Below are positions 27,488 to 37,356 of a stretch of 64,000 nucleotides of DNA, piece after piece. A model generated the notes under the pieces. That model made no database searches, was not told the DNA's origin, and worked only from the letters and a program-made list of their open reading frames with translations. Both the position numbers and the translations under genes were made by a program. Origin of the DNA: Roseburia intestinalis L1-82 (GTDB taxonomy: Bacteria; Bacillota; Clostridia; Lachnospirales; Lachnospiraceae); assembly GCF_900537995.1 (NCBI RefSeq), contig NZ_LR027880.1, forward strand, positions 2,054,001 through 2,118,000. The letters run 5' to 3'. Positions within the stretch are counted from its first letter, which is position 1, and each line of letters begins with the position of its first letter.

Positions 27488-28213
27488 ATGTTAAAGTTTA
27501 TTTATGTAATTCTTATGAACCTTTTCAGAGCACCATATATGATTCCAAAGATGCATAAGGAAGCGGATCATCCTGAAAAATATTCAGAAGAAGAGCGATA
27601 TGAGCTTGCGCGCCATGTGATTCGCCTTATGAAAACGACTGGTGGAATTAAGACGAAAGCATATGGTCTGGAAAATCTCCCGTCAGAGGGCGGCTATATG
27701 ATGTATCCAAACCATCAGGGAAAGTATGACGCACTTGGTATTATTTATACCCATAAAAAACCGTGCTCTATCGTCATGGATCGTGCAAAATCCAATACGA
27801 TCCTCGTTCGGGAATTTATCGATCTGCTGCAGGGAAAACGTCTGGATAAGAAGGATGTAAGGCAGGCGCTTACAATCATTAATGAAGTTTCAGAAGACGT
27901 TAAAAAGGGGAAACGTTATATCCTTTTTCCGGAAGGCGGGTACGATTTCAATAATCGTAATAACGTATGCAATTTCAAGGCCGGTAGTTTTAAAATTGCT
28001 TTAAAGACAAAGGCACCGATTATACCGGTTGCCCTGATCGATTCCTATAAGGTTTTTAACAGTTTTAATCTGGGACCTGTGACAACACAGGTACACTATC
28101 TGAAACCTATTTTATTTGATGAATATGGTTCATTGAAAACACATGAGATTGCAGAACTGGTACAGCGCAGGATTCAGGAAAAAATTGACAGTATATTGTT
28201 ACCGGAGACATAA
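27488..28213 (+). CDS. plsC: 1-acyl-sn-glycerol-3-phosphate acyltransferase family
   Basis: A 241-residue protein with the acyltransferase motifs NHQGKYD (NHxxxxD form, about residue 75) and FPEGGYDF (FPEG form), then PIIPVALIDSYKVF. It would transfer an acyl chain to lysophosphatidate in membrane lipid synthesis. The N-terminal MLKFIYVILMNLF is a membrane-associated helix. ATG 27488 is chosen from the family's usual start; the frame is open to another ATG at 27458, and GGAGG at 27470 is rather far from 27488, so the start is uncertain. Confidence 0.85.
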   Translation: MLKFIYVILMNLFRAPYMIPKMHKEADHPEKYSEEERYELARHVIRLMKTTGGIKTKAYGLENLPSEGGYMMYPNHQGKYDALGIIYTHKKPCSIVMDRAKSNTILVREFIDLLQGKRLDKKDVRQALTIINEVSEDVKKGKRYILFPEGGYDFNNRNNVCNFKAGSFKIALKTKAPIIPVALIDSYKVFNSFNLGPVTTQVHYLKPILFDEYGSLKTHEIAELVQRRIQEKIDSILLPET

Positions 28214-28220
28214 TATATGA

Positions 28221-28307
28221 AACAATAGAATGCATCTTCCATGAACATTCTATTGTTATGAATTAGAAAAAGTGTTATATGATATAAAATGTCATATAGC
28301 ACTTTTT
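28221..28307. terminator. Double hairpin at the end of plsC, copy 1 of the 25-nt hairpin family
   Basis: The first hairpin (28221-28257) has the conserved 25-nt core AGAATG...CATTCT at 28227-28251, extended by AACAAT/ATTGTT. The second (28267-28282 with 28292-28307) is a strong AAAAAGTG/CACTTTTT stem with T-runs on both strands and serves the convergent genes plsC and the recombinase gene. Confidence 0.8.
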
Positions 28308-28323
28308 TAATAATACACAGAAA

Positions 28324-29373
28324 TCAGATCTCACGTAATTTGACATATTTCGCAGCACTCCGGCGTCTTTCATCTTCAAGTGCAGCATAGTGCTTACGGG
28401 TAGTATTGACATCTTTATGTCCAAGAACATCGGCAACCAGATAGATATCGCCGGTTTCGCGGTAGAGGGATGTACCGTAGGTACTCCGAAGTTTATGCGG
28501 CGTAATATGTTTTAAGGTTGTTACAAGCTTGGAATATTTTTTTACCATATTTTCCACGGATCTGACACTTATGCGCTTGTTTTGAAGTGATAGGAAGAGC
28601 GCATTGATACTTCCGTCGGCTGCAGTGATTTTCTGGCGTTCCACCATATAATCCATGAGAGCTCTGCGGACTTCCTCTCCAAAATATACGACAACTTCTG
28701 CGCCACCTTTGCGGTGGATTTTAATGCCGTTATTTTTAAAGTCAACATCTTCCATATCGAGGCCGACACATTCAGAAACACGGATACCGGTTCCTAAAAG
28801 AAGTGTCATCATTGCCAGATCCCGGATTTTTGTCTTTTCATGATACTGTTGCTGTCTCGCAGTAAGATTCTCGCCAGATTCCACTTCGTCAAGGAGCTTT
28901 GCCACCTCATCGACATCCAGACGGATAATATTCTTTTCATGTATTTTAGGCATGTCTACTTTAACAGTTGGATCATCTTCAATCAAACCATTTTTGTAAT
29001 AATAATGATAAAAGGAGCGCAGGGCAGAAAGTTTACGCTTCAAACCACCTTCGTCATTGGTGTGTTCCGTTCCGTCTTTTTCGTAGTATTTTAAATAAGA
29101 AAGATATTCCTCAATATCCATTGGTGTAATTTCATTTAAAATAGAGATTGGAAAATCTGTAATATCCATTTTAGCACAGACCGGATTGGTAGCATGCAGG
29201 TAATCGAAGAAACACCCGATATCATATGCGTATGCAATTTTTGTCCTGGAAGAGCTTGTTGCTTCAATGCCAATAAAAAACTGTTTGCAAAAGGGTGGCA
29301 GTGTTTCTAATAGTTTTCTTAACTTTACTTCATTCTTTACGTTTATTGTTTCATAATATGCTTTTTCTTTCAT
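28324..29373 (-). CDS. Tyrosine recombinase, XerC/XerD-like
   Basis: A 349-residue protein with an N-terminal SAM-like core-binding domain (AYAYDIGCFFDYLHATNP) and a catalytic domain carrying Arg in LGTGIRVSECVGL, HKLR in ITPHKLRSTYGT, His in VLGHKDVNTT and the nucleophile Tyr in TRKHYAALE. It breaks and joins DNA through a 3' phosphotyrosine. GGAGA precedes ATG 29373; the frame continues upstream into the neighbouring gene and is not used there. There are no phage or integrative-element genes beside it, so a housekeeping role (dimer resolution or a local inversion switch) is more likely than a prophage integrase. Confidence 0.85.
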   Translation of the reverse strand: MKEKAYYETINVKNEVKLRKLLETLPPFCKQFFIGIEATSSSRTKIAYAYDIGCFFDYLHATNPVCAKMDITDFPISILNEITPMDIEEYLSYLKYYEKDGTEHTNDEGGLKRKLSALRSFYHYYYKNGLIEDDPTVKVDMPKIHEKNIIRLDVDEVAKLLDEVESGENLTARQQQYHEKTKIRDLAMMTLLLGTGIRVSECVGLDMEDVDFKNNGIKIHRKGGAEVVVYFGEEVRRALMDYMVERQKITAADGSINALFLSLQNKRISVRSVENMVKKYSKLVTTLKHITPHKLRSTYGTSLYRETGDIYLVADVLGHKDVNTTRKHYAALEDERRRSAAKYVKLREI

Positions 29374-29419
29374 TGTGATCTCCAGTTTGTGGGGGGATTT
29401 TAAAAAAGTAACATAAGGC

Positions 29420-30154
29420 TTAAATTGCATTATTGGTACCGGACAGCCATCCTTGTATATTTCCGTTCTGGATTGCATGAAAAAGTTTCGTCTTAACCCC
29501 CGGATTGTCTATATTTAACTGCTGTATCAGTTTCTTTACATATTCGCGTTTAGTATTACCGTCCATCGGACATGGATTTTTTACAACAGGAAGCGGATAC
29601 TTATTCCGGAATCCTTTTACTTCTGCCTCAGATACATAAATCAGAGGACGGATTATGGTAAGATCAGAATCTTCCATGTAGGTTTTTGGGGGAAATACAT
29701 AAAAGCGTCCCTCAAAAATCATGGATAAAAATGCTGTTTCAATCACATCATCCATATGATGTGCATATGCCACTTTATTACATCCGAGTTCTTTTATCGC
29801 CTGATTCAAGGCACCTTTGCGCATTTTTGCACATAAGGAACAGGTGGGTTTTTCATTTCGTTCTTCAAAGAGAATCTTTGCTATTTCTGTATTTACGATA
29901 TGGTATGGGACGTCAAGATCATGACAGAGTTTTGAAACAGCTGTAAGATCAAAATTTTCATAGCCAAGATCTACGGTCACAGCTACCAGATCGAATTTTT
30001 GGGGATAAAAGCGGCGCAGACCACTCAGTGCATATAAAAGTGTAAGAGAATCTTTGCCTCCGGAAATACCAATGGCGATCTTATCGCCGGACTCAATCAA
30101 CTGATAATGATCAATTGCTTTTCGCGTGTAGCTGTATAATTGCTGTAATTTCAT
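29420..30154 (-). CDS. TtcA/TilS-like tRNA sulfurtransferase or ATP-pyrophosphatase
   Basis: A 244-residue PP-loop protein: GISGGKDSLTLLYAL near residue 40, a CSLC pair, AYAHHMDDVIETAFLSMIFEG, and a late NPCPMDGNTKREYV motif. These are the features of the TtcA group, which adenylates and thiolates cytidine 32 of tRNA using an iron-sulfur cluster. The Cys pattern (CSLC plus the later Cys) fits. GGAGG precedes ATG 30154. The recombinase gene starts 46 nt after its stop. Confidence 0.85.
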   Translation of the reverse strand: MKLQQLYSYTRKAIDHYQLIESGDKIAIGISGGKDSLTLLYALSGLRRFYPQKFDLVAVTVDLGYENFDLTAVSKLCHDLDVPYHIVNTEIAKILFEERNEKPTCSLCAKMRKGALNQAIKELGCNKVAYAHHMDDVIETAFLSMIFEGRFYVFPPKTYMEDSDLTIIRPLIYVSEAEVKGFRNKYPLPVVKNPCPMDGNTKREYVKKLIQQLNIDNPGVKTKLFHAIQNGNIQGWLSGTNNAI

Positions 30155-30377
30155 ATGCAGGCCTCCTGAACTTTCTTTATTATACAATATTTTAAGGCAA
30201 AGGTATATTAATTTTTAATCCGGATGATGCAGGATAAAATTATTACTTTTTTTGTTTAATGTGGAAAAGTATATGCAAATTGTTAAAAATATGTTAAATT
30301 TATAGTAGGATTTATGGTTATGAAATTTGGTATAAAAAATGGATTTGAAATTATGAAAAAAGGAGTAGATATGGATC

Positions 30378-30830
30378 ATGAAATTTATAGTACAACGCGT
30401 ATGTTCAGCCGCATGTCGCGTAGATGATGAGGTAACGGGCAGTATTCAAAAAGGTTTTATGGTACTGATTGGCATATCCGATTCTGATACGAAAGAGATT
30501 GCGGATAAAATGATAAAAAAACTGATCGGACTTCGTATTTTTGAAGATTCTGAAGGAAAGACAAATTTATCATTGAAGGATGTGAATGGAAGTCTGTTAT
30601 TAATATCACAGTTTACCTTATATGCAGATTGCCGGAAGGGAAACAGGCCATCTTTTACAGATGCCGGTAAACCGGACATGGCAAAAGAACTTTATCACTA
30701 TATTATTGAGAGCTGTAAAAATCAGATTGCAGTTGTAGAACAGGGGGTTTTCGGAGCAGATATGAAAATATCCCTTGTGAATGACGGACCTTTTACGATC
30801 ATTCTTGATTCTGATGAACTCATACGATGA
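30378..30830 (+). CDS. dtd: D-aminoacyl-tRNA deacylase
   Basis: A 150-residue protein with both Dtd signatures: [17 protein letters not shown] (catalytic pocket) and [11 protein letters not shown] (the NxGPxT cis-proline motif). It removes D-amino acids and glycine from mischarged tRNA. Normal length. Confidence 0.95.
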   Translation: MKFIVQRVCSAACRVDDEVTGSIQKGFMVLIGISDSDTKEIADKMIKKLIGLRIFEDSEGKTNLSLKDVNGSLLLISQFTLYADCRKGNRPSFTDAGKPDMAKELYHYIIESCKNQIAVVEQGVFGADMKISLVNDGPFTIILDSDELIR

Positions 30831-30891
30831 AAATCGTAAGAATGGTTGATTTTTTTGAAAGGAAAAAGGAAAGGAGGAAGATGATTTTGGA

Positions 30892-32819
30892 ATGCTATTT
30901 GGCATAACAGGATTTATGCTGGGTGGTATACGGTTTATTTTGATTGGAATTATTTTAGTATAATTTTTATATGGTATAAATGTCAGTGCGGGGAACGGGC
31001 TGATCCGCCCGGAAAGTTCTTTTACTTACAGGTTGTATGTGGAAACAATGTAAAATCAGAGGCTGTTAAGACCAACATTTTTATAAAGTCGAAAGCATCC
31101 AGATTCATTGGTACTGATACAAAAGTCAGCGAAAATTTCAAATTTGGAAATGGAGTTGGTTATACCGTACCGGGAGATGTTCCAGTCATTGGCGGAACAG
31201 CAAAGAAGAACCTCAGGAAACGGATGAAATGGCTTCTGAGAAAACAGTCGAAACGGAAGAAGCAGTAACTGAGAAAGTTGAAACCGAGACGGAAGAAATA
31301 GAAGAGATTCAGACGGAAGAAGCAGAAACTGAAACCGAAGAAACCGAAACCGGGGAAATTGAAACTGAGGAGATTGAAACCGAAGAAGTCGAAATAGAAG
31401 AAACTGAAATTGAAGAGACTGAAACGGAAGAATCAAAAGACAGACACAAGAAGTCTGTTAATTTGAACACGACAGAGCAGATTAAAGATCTTGCCGGAAG
31501 AATTGAACTTGCATTTGCAGTATTTGACACTACCAACAATACATTTACCAACCAGCAATTTATAAAACGTCCGATGGAATTTACCATATTGTATTCGGGT
31601 ATTATGATCTCAATGATGCGGATGAGTTTATCCTTGCTTACCAGGAAACTGTTGAAGCAAATGACCTTGTATTGGAAAATGTGAGCGCCAGCGAACAAAA
31701 TTATGCAAACGGCAGGCAGACAGCGACAATTTCCGTTGGAAATGAAGGGGTGAAAGATGCATCAGGATTTACTGTTGATGTATATGAGGATGATGACTGG
31801 ATCGATACCGTGGATGTAATGAAAGTATTGCTTCAGGAGAAGAAAAAGAGATTGAAATTACATTTTCAAAATCCGTATCGAAAGAAGTGCAAACATACAG
31901 GTTTGTGATCAATCAAGATGAAGATCGCAATACAAAAAATAATGAACAGGAAATTAAACTCGGATATGCAGATGTTTCGCTAAAAACAACGGAATATTAT
32001 CATGATAATATCATTGATGTGTATGCACAGATTTCTAATCTGACAGCACGAAATGCAGATGTGGAACTGAAAGTATACGAAGATTCGTTAGATGGAGATA
32101 TTGTTTTCCAGAGAACGATCAAAGATGTCACGAATGCAGATTCTGTTGTTGTTCCATTTGAACTTGACAGAAGTAAAATGAATGTTACTCCGGGAAAAGA
32201 CAAACTTTATATTGTTAAAGTTACAACAGAAGATGAAGTTTGTACGGGAGATAACCAGTACTTATTGTTGTTACCGACATTAGAATCAGAAATAACAGGT
32301 GTTCAGATCTGTGATGGAAGAGCAAATCTGACTTATGATTATGACACAAATAAAAATAAGAGTTATCAGCTGACAGCAACAACTACACTGACCGGAGTAA
32401 AAGCAAATGTAAACTGGAGCAGTTCTAATAATGCGGTGGCGACAATAGATGCTTCCAGTGGCAATTTAACAATCAAAGGAACAGGAACAGCCATTATTAC
32501 TACGAAAGCAGATGACTCAGCAAAGGCAACGGTGACAGTAACAGTAAAGTCCGTAGATAAAACGGCACCGAAAAATGTAAAGGTGAATTCTGTAAAAGTA
32601 GATAGTGTTACCTTAAGCTGGAATGCGCTTACTGCTGTTTCAAATAAAGGAAAATTTACAAAAGTTTCCACCGTTAAAAACGCGAAAAAAACAACTTTCC
32701 TTGATAAAAAAGTTTCTTCCAAAAAAACGTATTATTATAAGGTACGCGCATATAAAACTGTGAAAGGTAAAAAAATATATGGCGCATATTCAGTAGTAAA
32801 AAAAGTAAAATGTAAATAA
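30892..32819 (+). pseudogene. Secreted surface protein gene disrupted by one stop and four frameshifts
   Basis: Five consecutive frames join into one protein of about 640 residues. It has a signal-peptide-like start (MLFGITGFMLGGIRFILIGIILV, a TAA at 30961, then FLYGINVSA), a domain with SEAVKTNIFIKSKASRFIG, a Glu/Thr-rich stretch (31229-31436), CARDB-like repeats, a Big_2-like domain (ANVNWSSSNNAVATIDASSG) and a C-terminal Fn3-like domain (KTYYYKVRAYKTVKGKKIYG). The frame moves by -1 each time near 31047, 31204, 31537 and 31832. At each site adding one A to a short A-run restores a sensible reading (ETNVKSE, GTAKEEPQ, TTNKYIYQ, TVDVNESIAS). The last open frame, from 31887, has no ribosome binding site. 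Probably a cell-surface or matrix adhesin before decay. Confidence 0.82.
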
Positions 32820-32849
32820 TATAGATTTATTTGCAGGCTGTCAATCAGA

Positions 32850-32892
32850 AAAATCCCGTGTTAACCAGATATTTATCTTAACACGGGATTTT
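32850..32892. terminator. Terminator after the surface protein pseudogene
   Basis: A 15-bp perfect stem, AAAATCCCGTGTTAA at 32850-32864 with its complement at 32878-32892, with a T-run at each end. It is intact although the gene before it is not. Confidence 0.85.
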
Positions 32893-33100
32893 CGTATGGA
32901 TGCATTGATGATAAAGTTTGTATAAATTTATATGTAGCAGAGTGTATTTGAGTTGTTTGATTGTCTTTTCTTCTATTCGCAAAACACAAGTTTAACGAAT
33001 AGTTGTATTCGGAAGCAAATAGTCTGTAGCTTATTAACTCAATATACGCTGTGTCGGCAACAAAACTAATCAATTTGCAATTATCATTTTTATAAAAAAA
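32893..33100. other. AT-rich intergenic stretch with no recognised content
   Basis: Part of the 335-nt gap between the surface protein pseudogene and the kinase-like gene. Short frames here have no ribosome binding site or familiar protein sequence. I see no transposon ends, only the two terminators at its edges. Confidence 0.6.
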
Positions 33101-33131
33101 TCCCCATTAAGGCTATACACCTTAACAGGGA
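33101..33131. terminator. Terminator of the cytidylate-kinase-like gene
   Basis: CCCC/GGGG-like and TTAAGG/CCTTAA arms around CTATACA, flanked by A-run and T-run, able to act on both strands. Confidence 0.75.
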
Positions 33132-33154
33132 CTTTTTTCCGGGATATTTCTATT

Positions 33155-33784
33155 TTATTTCTGTGCATCCATAATTTCACGGAATTTTAAGATCATGTCG
33201 ACACATCCGTCAATACCAAGCTTTCCGGCATCCAGTGTCAGATGATAGCTAGTAGAATCACCCCAGCGCTTGCTGGAATAATAATTATAATAGCTGGCGC
33301 GCTGTTTATCCTTTTTCTGGATCAGGTCTTTTGCCTTATTCTCTGTGATATTCAGGCGTTTGCTGACAGCTTTGACGCGGTTTTCCATATCTGAATGTAT
33401 AAAAATATTGATGCAGTCCGGATAATCTGCCAATGCGTAATCTGCACATCTGCCAACAATGACACAGGATTCACGATCTGCAATCTTTTTGATCGTTTCA
33501 AATTGTGCAAGGAATACTTTATGGTTCAACGGCATATCAAGAAACGGTGAAGAATTGTAGCTTCCAACGGAGTATGTATCCATGACCAGTGAGTATAAAA
33601 AGCTGCTGGTTGGTTTTTCATCGTGATTTTCAAAAATCTCTTCGCAAAAGCCACTGTCTTTCGCTGCCTGCTGTAATAATTCTTTGTCGTATAATTTGAT
33701 GCCAAGTCTGTTGGCAAGTGCCTCACCAACTGCTTTACCTCCGCTTCCAAATTCACGACCAATGGTATATATCTTATTTGACAT
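33155..33784 (-). CDS. Cytidylate-kinase-like protein
   Basis: A 209-residue P-loop kinase-like protein: YTIGREFGSGGKAVGEALAN (nucleotide-binding loop with GSGG), then IKLYDKELLQQAAKDSG and a VIVGRCADYAL segment with a conserved Arg. These define the Cytidylate_kin2 group, common in Clostridia in addition to authentic Cmk. The true substrate of the group is not established. GGGGGA before ATG 33784 sets the start; an upstream frame to 33853 has no such site. It is transcribed alone. Confidence 0.82.
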   Translation of the reverse strand: MSNKIYTIGREFGSGGKAVGEALANRLGIKLYDKELLQQAAKDSGFCEEIFENHDEKPTSSFLYSLVMDTYSVGSYNSSPFLDMPLNHKVFLAQFETIKKIADRESCVIVGRCADYALADYPDCINIFIHSDMENRVKAVSKRLNITENKAKDLIQKKDKQRASYYNYYSSKRWGDSTSYHLTLDAGKLGIDGCVDMILKFREIMDAQK

Positions 33785-33938
33785 AGGAATCCCCCACTTT
33801 CTTTTGCAGCAGAATATCTTACATATTACGAAATATTTGTGCAATACATGCAAAACGCCTCGTTTTCATATGATGATATCTGTTTCTTTTGTATAATTAT
33901 ACTACATTTTTTCAAAAATTAAAACAATTTTTCGGAAT

Positions 33939-34871
33939 TTAATGTAAACTTTTTAGTATTTTCAAAAAATATTCTGGGAGTGGTGCCGATATTTCCATAT
34001 ATTCATTAGTATGCGGATGAATAAAACCGATCGTCATGGCATGAAGTGTCTGCCCCTGCGTTTTAAACGGACTTTTTCCACTGGAATATACGGTATCGCC
34101 AAGTAACGGGTGACCGATACTTGCCATATGAACGCGGATCTGATGTGTTCTGCCCGTCTCTAATTTAAATTCCATATAGGTATAATTCGAAAAACGTTCC
34201 AGTACTTTATAATGTGTGATCGCCGGCTTTCCATTTTTCTCGTTGATCGCCATCTTTTTCCGGTTGGTCGGATGTCTGCCGATCGGAGCATTGATCGTTC
34301 CTTCATCGTCTTTTACAACGCCATATACAATACCGCGGTATCTGCGATTGACACTGTGCTCTTTGATCTGCTCTGCAATTTTAATATGGCTCTCATCATT
34401 TTTACATACAATGAGCGAACCGGTTGTGTCCATATCGATCCGGTGCACGATTCCTGGCCGTATTTCGCCATTAATGCCAGAAAGACTGTCTTTGCAGTGA
34501 AACATAATCGCATTAACTAAGGTGCCTGAATAATGCCCTGCTGATGGATGTACAACCATTCCTTTCGGTTTATTGACAACGAGAAGGTCATCGTCCTCAT
34601 ATAAAATATCAAGCGGGATATCTTCCGGGAGAATCGGTGTTTCCACGGCGTCTGGAATTTCCACACATACAAGGTCATCCATACGCAGACGGTAATTTGC
34701 TTTTGCTATAGAATCATTTACTTTTACATGGCCGTCCCTGATCAGTTTCTGAAAAAAAGAACGTGAAGGTGCATTTGAAGAGGTTTTTGACTGCTCAAAA
34801 ATAACGCTTAGATATTTATCTAAGCGTTCTCCCTCATATTCTGCCTCTATTTCGAAAGTTTCCTGTTTCAT
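33939..34871 (-). CDS. rluD: Pseudouridine synthase, RluD-like
   Basis: A 310-residue protein with an S4 domain (ERLDKYLSVIFEQ) and the catalytic motif HRIDMDTTGSLIV (HRxDxxT form), plus LETGRTHQIRVHMASIGHP. RluD modifies helix 69 of 23S rRNA. It directly follows lspA, the usual Firmicute arrangement (ylyB next to lspA). GGAGA five bases upstream supports ATG 34871 over the longer frame. Confidence 0.88.
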   Translation of the reverse strand: MKQETFEIEAEYEGERLDKYLSVIFEQSKTSSNAPSRSFFQKLIRDGHVKVNDSIAKANYRLRMDDLVCVEIPDAVETPILPEDIPLDILYEDDDLLVVNKPKGMVVHPSAGHYSGTLVNAIMFHCKDSLSGINGEIRPGIVHRIDMDTTGSLIVCKNDESHIKIAEQIKEHSVNRRYRGIVYGVVKDDEGTINAPIGRHPTNRKKMAINEKNGKPAITHYKVLERFSNYTYMEFKLETGRTHQIRVHMASIGHPLLGDTVYSSGKSPFKTQGQTLHAMTIGFIHPHTNEYMEISAPLPEYFLKILKSLH

Positions 34872-34913
34872 AAAATCTCCATTCTGGTATGTATATTCAA
34901 TGGTATACAAAAA

Positions 34914-35438
34914 TCATGATTTCTTTTTTGTGGGAAGAATACGTTCAAAGTCTTCTTCCTTATAAAACAGCAGACATAAGATCAAAAGTACGGCAGCAAC
35001 GGTCACATAAATGTCTGCGACGTTGAACACCGGGAAATTGATCAGTCTGAAATAAAAGAAATCAACCACATATCTCTGCGTAACCCGGTCAATAAAGTTA
35101 CCGATCGCACCTGCAAAAAACAGAATGGCGATTCCATTGAGTAAGCCAAAATGTTTTTCCGAAGGAATGCGCATCAGATAAAAATATATGATAAGGATCA
35201 GAACAATCACGGTAAAAATAATAAGCGGCCACTGTTTTCCCTGAAAAATACCAAACGCTGCACCACGGTTCTCTAAATAACTGAGTTCCAAAACGTTTTT
35301 CCACAAAACAACAGGCATCTGATCTTTCAAATGCTGTACTGCAAGATATTTTGTAAACTGGTCTAAAAAAATCAGAATGACTGAGCATAAAATACCGATA
35401 AAAGCTTTTTTTTGAATGGTTTTAGATTGTTGTTTCAT
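34914..35438 (-). CDS. lspA: Signal peptidase II (lipoprotein signal peptidase)
   Basis: A 174-residue protein with four transmembrane segments and the two catalytic Asp residues, in GNFIDRVTQRYVVDFF and FNVADIYVTV. NRGAAFGIF is also conserved. It cleaves prolipoproteins; the D,D-carboxypeptidase at 41031-42014 carries a lipobox and is a possible substrate. Confidence 0.95.
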   Translation of the reverse strand: MKQQSKTIQKKAFIGILCSVILIFLDQFTKYLAVQHLKDQMPVVLWKNVLELSYLENRGAAFGIFQGKQWPLIIFTVIVLILIIYFYLMRIPSEKHFGLLNGIAILFFAGAIGNFIDRVTQRYVVDFFYFRLINFPVFNVADIYVTVAAVLLILCLLFYKEEDFERILPTKKKS

Positions 35439-35465
35439 TGAGTCCTCATTTCTTTGGAAATCATT

Positions 35466-36560
35466 TTAGGAACGGCAGACATAACGGATACCGTCAAGAA
35501 TCTGTTCATCTGTCAGTTCGCGGTAGATATAAGCATTTCCAATCTCTTTTAACAGAATAAACTTAACCTGGTTTCCAACCATTTTTTTATCGGATTTTGT
35601 TGCGGAAAGAACTTTTTCTGCGTTAAATCCATCCATCTGTGTTGGAAGTTCAAAAAGCGATAAAGCATTTTGTATTTTCTCAAAATCTTCTTTTGAAATA
35701 TGGCCAAGCTGCATGGACAGATAAGATGCCGCAACAATACCAAGTCCTACACATTCTCCGTGGTAAAGCGAAAAATCAGAAAGCTTTTCAATGGCATGAC
35801 CAATCGTGTGTCCAAAATTAAGGAGTGCACGCTCTCCCTGCTCTTTGGGATCACGTTCGACCACATCACGCTTGATATTACAGCTTATGTAGATCATTTC
35901 TTCTAAAATTTCAGGATCTAATGCCCAGATCTCTTTTTCATGAGCGATGAGCCATTCAAAATAAGAAGCATCCTTGATCAAGCCATGCTTGATAATCTCT
36001 CCCATTCCGGAAACAATCTGTTTTCCTGGAAGAGAATGAAGCACTGACAGGTTCATATAAACTAATTTAGGCTGATAAAATGCACCGACCATATTTTTAT
36101 ACTGCATAAAATCAATACCCGTTTTGCCGCCAATACTGCTGTCCACCTGTGAAAGCAGTGTAGTTGGAATCTGTATGAAATCAATGCCCCGTAAGTAAGT
36201 TGCTGCCGTAAAACCGGTCAGATCACCGACTACACCTCCACCAAGTGCTAAGAGGATGTCTCTTCTGTCGAAGTGATTTTCTATCAGAAACTGATATAAC
36301 GCACCTACGGTATCCGTGTTTTTGCTTGCTTCACCTGCAGGAAAAATATGTAAAAATACATTTGAAAATACCGCAGAAAGCTGATCCTGTACTTCCTTTG
36401 CGTATAAGGGTGCTACATTGGAATCTGTGACAATACAAAGTTTCTGGTCAGGACTGATTTTGAGTCTGATCAGTTCTTTACAAAGATCCCCAAAATCTTT
36501 TTTTAATTCAATCGTATAGATCACATTTGTTCCATCTGTAACCGGTATACTTTTTGACAT
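35466..36560 (-). CDS. aroB: 3-dehydroquinate synthase
   Basis: A 364-residue protein with GGGVVGDLTGFTAATYLRG, TTLLSQVDSSIGGKTGID and the zinc ligands in GEIIKHG and NFGHTIGHAIE. It makes 3-dehydroquinate, the second step of the shikimate pathway. AGGAGT-type site before ATG 36560. No other aro gene is nearby, and its place in a division cluster looks like simple operon sharing. Confidence 0.95.
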   Translation of the reverse strand: MSKSIPVTDGTNVIYTIELKKDFGDLCKELIRLKISPDQKLCIVTDSNVAPLYAKEVQDQLSAVFSNVFLHIFPAGEASKNTDTVGALYQFLIENHFDRRDILLALGGGVVGDLTGFTAATYLRGIDFIQIPTTLLSQVDSSIGGKTGIDFMQYKNMVGAFYQPKLVYMNLSVLHSLPGKQIVSGMGEIIKHGLIKDASYFEWLIAHEKEIWALDPEILEEMIYISCNIKRDVVERDPKEQGERALLNFGHTIGHAIEKLSDFSLYHGECVGLGIVAASYLSMQLGHISKEDFEKIQNALSLFELPTQMDGFNAEKVLSATKSDKKMVGNQVKFILLKEIGNAYIYRELTDEQILDGIRYVCRS

Positions 36561-36601
36561 AATACTCCTCCGTTTCTGCATTTTTGCATATGAGCGTACT
36601 G

Positions 36602-37354
36602 TTAACTTTTATATAGCTGATATTTGATTTTCAGACGTCCTTTATTGGTTTCTCCTGAGATGGAAATAAAATGAAAACGCCCATGACCGCGCACGGATAT
36701 AATATCATCCGGCTTGCAGATATAGGTTGGTGTCTGAATATTTTTTCCATTTACAAATACACGATCTGCGCGGATCAGTTCTAAAGACTGGCTTCTGGAT
36801 AAACGGTATACACAGGCAATGACAGAATCAAGTCTGTTTGAGGTAATGATGCCATCTTTATCGATCATCTCCTGATGCGAACTGATTTCGTCTGTACTTA
36901 CAACACTTAAGCGCACCAGTGTATGACGAACTTTTGTGAGCTGTTCCATAAAGTATGGAGCCACATTTTCCTCACACAGGATATAATAACAGCCGTCTCC
37001 CATCAGAATATCACCGATCTTTGAGCGGTCTATACCGAGTGTCATGACAGATCCAAGCAGATCACGGTGACCTAATTTTTCTGCAAACTTCGGATAAGCG
37101 GGTTCCACCTTTAATGCCGCAATCGGGTATGTCCATTCATAATAAAGAGCATCAGGAATAAAAGCAATTATCTGACGCTCTGCATAGGAAACCCCGCCAA
37201 AACTCTCCGTCTTTGTGGCAAATTCGGATTCACACTGGTGGTAAATATTCAGTTCATTTAAATTAAGGAAATCGCTGAATAAAACGATTCCCTTTCGGTC
37301 AGCCTGTCTGGAAAGATCCAACAGACGTTTTTTACAAAGTTCCTGCTCATTCAT
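36602..37354 (-). CDS. ylmH: YlmH, S4-domain RNA-binding protein
   Basis: A 250-residue protein with the YlmH N-terminal domain (RQIIAFIPDA) and a C-terminal S4 domain (RSQSLELIRADRVFVNGKNIQTPTYICKPDDIISVRGHGRF). YlmH belongs to the conserved ylmE-sepF-ylmG-ylmH division cluster and in Bacillus is linked to rescue of stalled ribosomal subunits. ylmG is missing between sepF and ylmH here (2 nt apart). Confidence 0.88.
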   Translation of the reverse strand: MNEQELCKKRLLDLSRQADRKGIVLFSDFLNLNELNIYHQCESEFATKTESFGGVSYAERQIIAFIPDALYYEWTYPIAALKVEPAYPKFAEKLGHRDLLGSVMTLGIDRSKIGDILMGDGCYYILCEENVAPYFMEQLTKVRHTLVRLSVVSTDEISSHQEMIDKDGIITSNRLDSVIACVYRLSRSQSLELIRADRVFVNGKNIQTPTYICKPDDIISVRGHGRFHFISISGETNKGRLKIKYQLYKS

Positions 37355-37356
37355 AA

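Noticed and set aside
28324..29373. Prophage or integrative element marked by the tyrosine recombinase
   Set aside because: No phage, conjugation or attachment-site sequence was found beside it, and neighbours are housekeeping genes.
31056..31436. Leu/Phe-rich minus-strand frame
   Set aside because: It is the antisense of the Glu/Thr-rich repeat of the surface-protein pseudogene.
30892..32819. Programmed frameshifting in the surface-protein gene
   Set aside because: Four shifts plus a stop in one gene, without slippery heptamers or following pseudoknots, are far better explained by decay.
32873..33073. 66-residue minus-strand frame in the gap after the surface-protein pseudogene
   Set aside because: It starts in a gap with no ribosome binding site, runs through the terminator hairpin and has no recognisable protein features.
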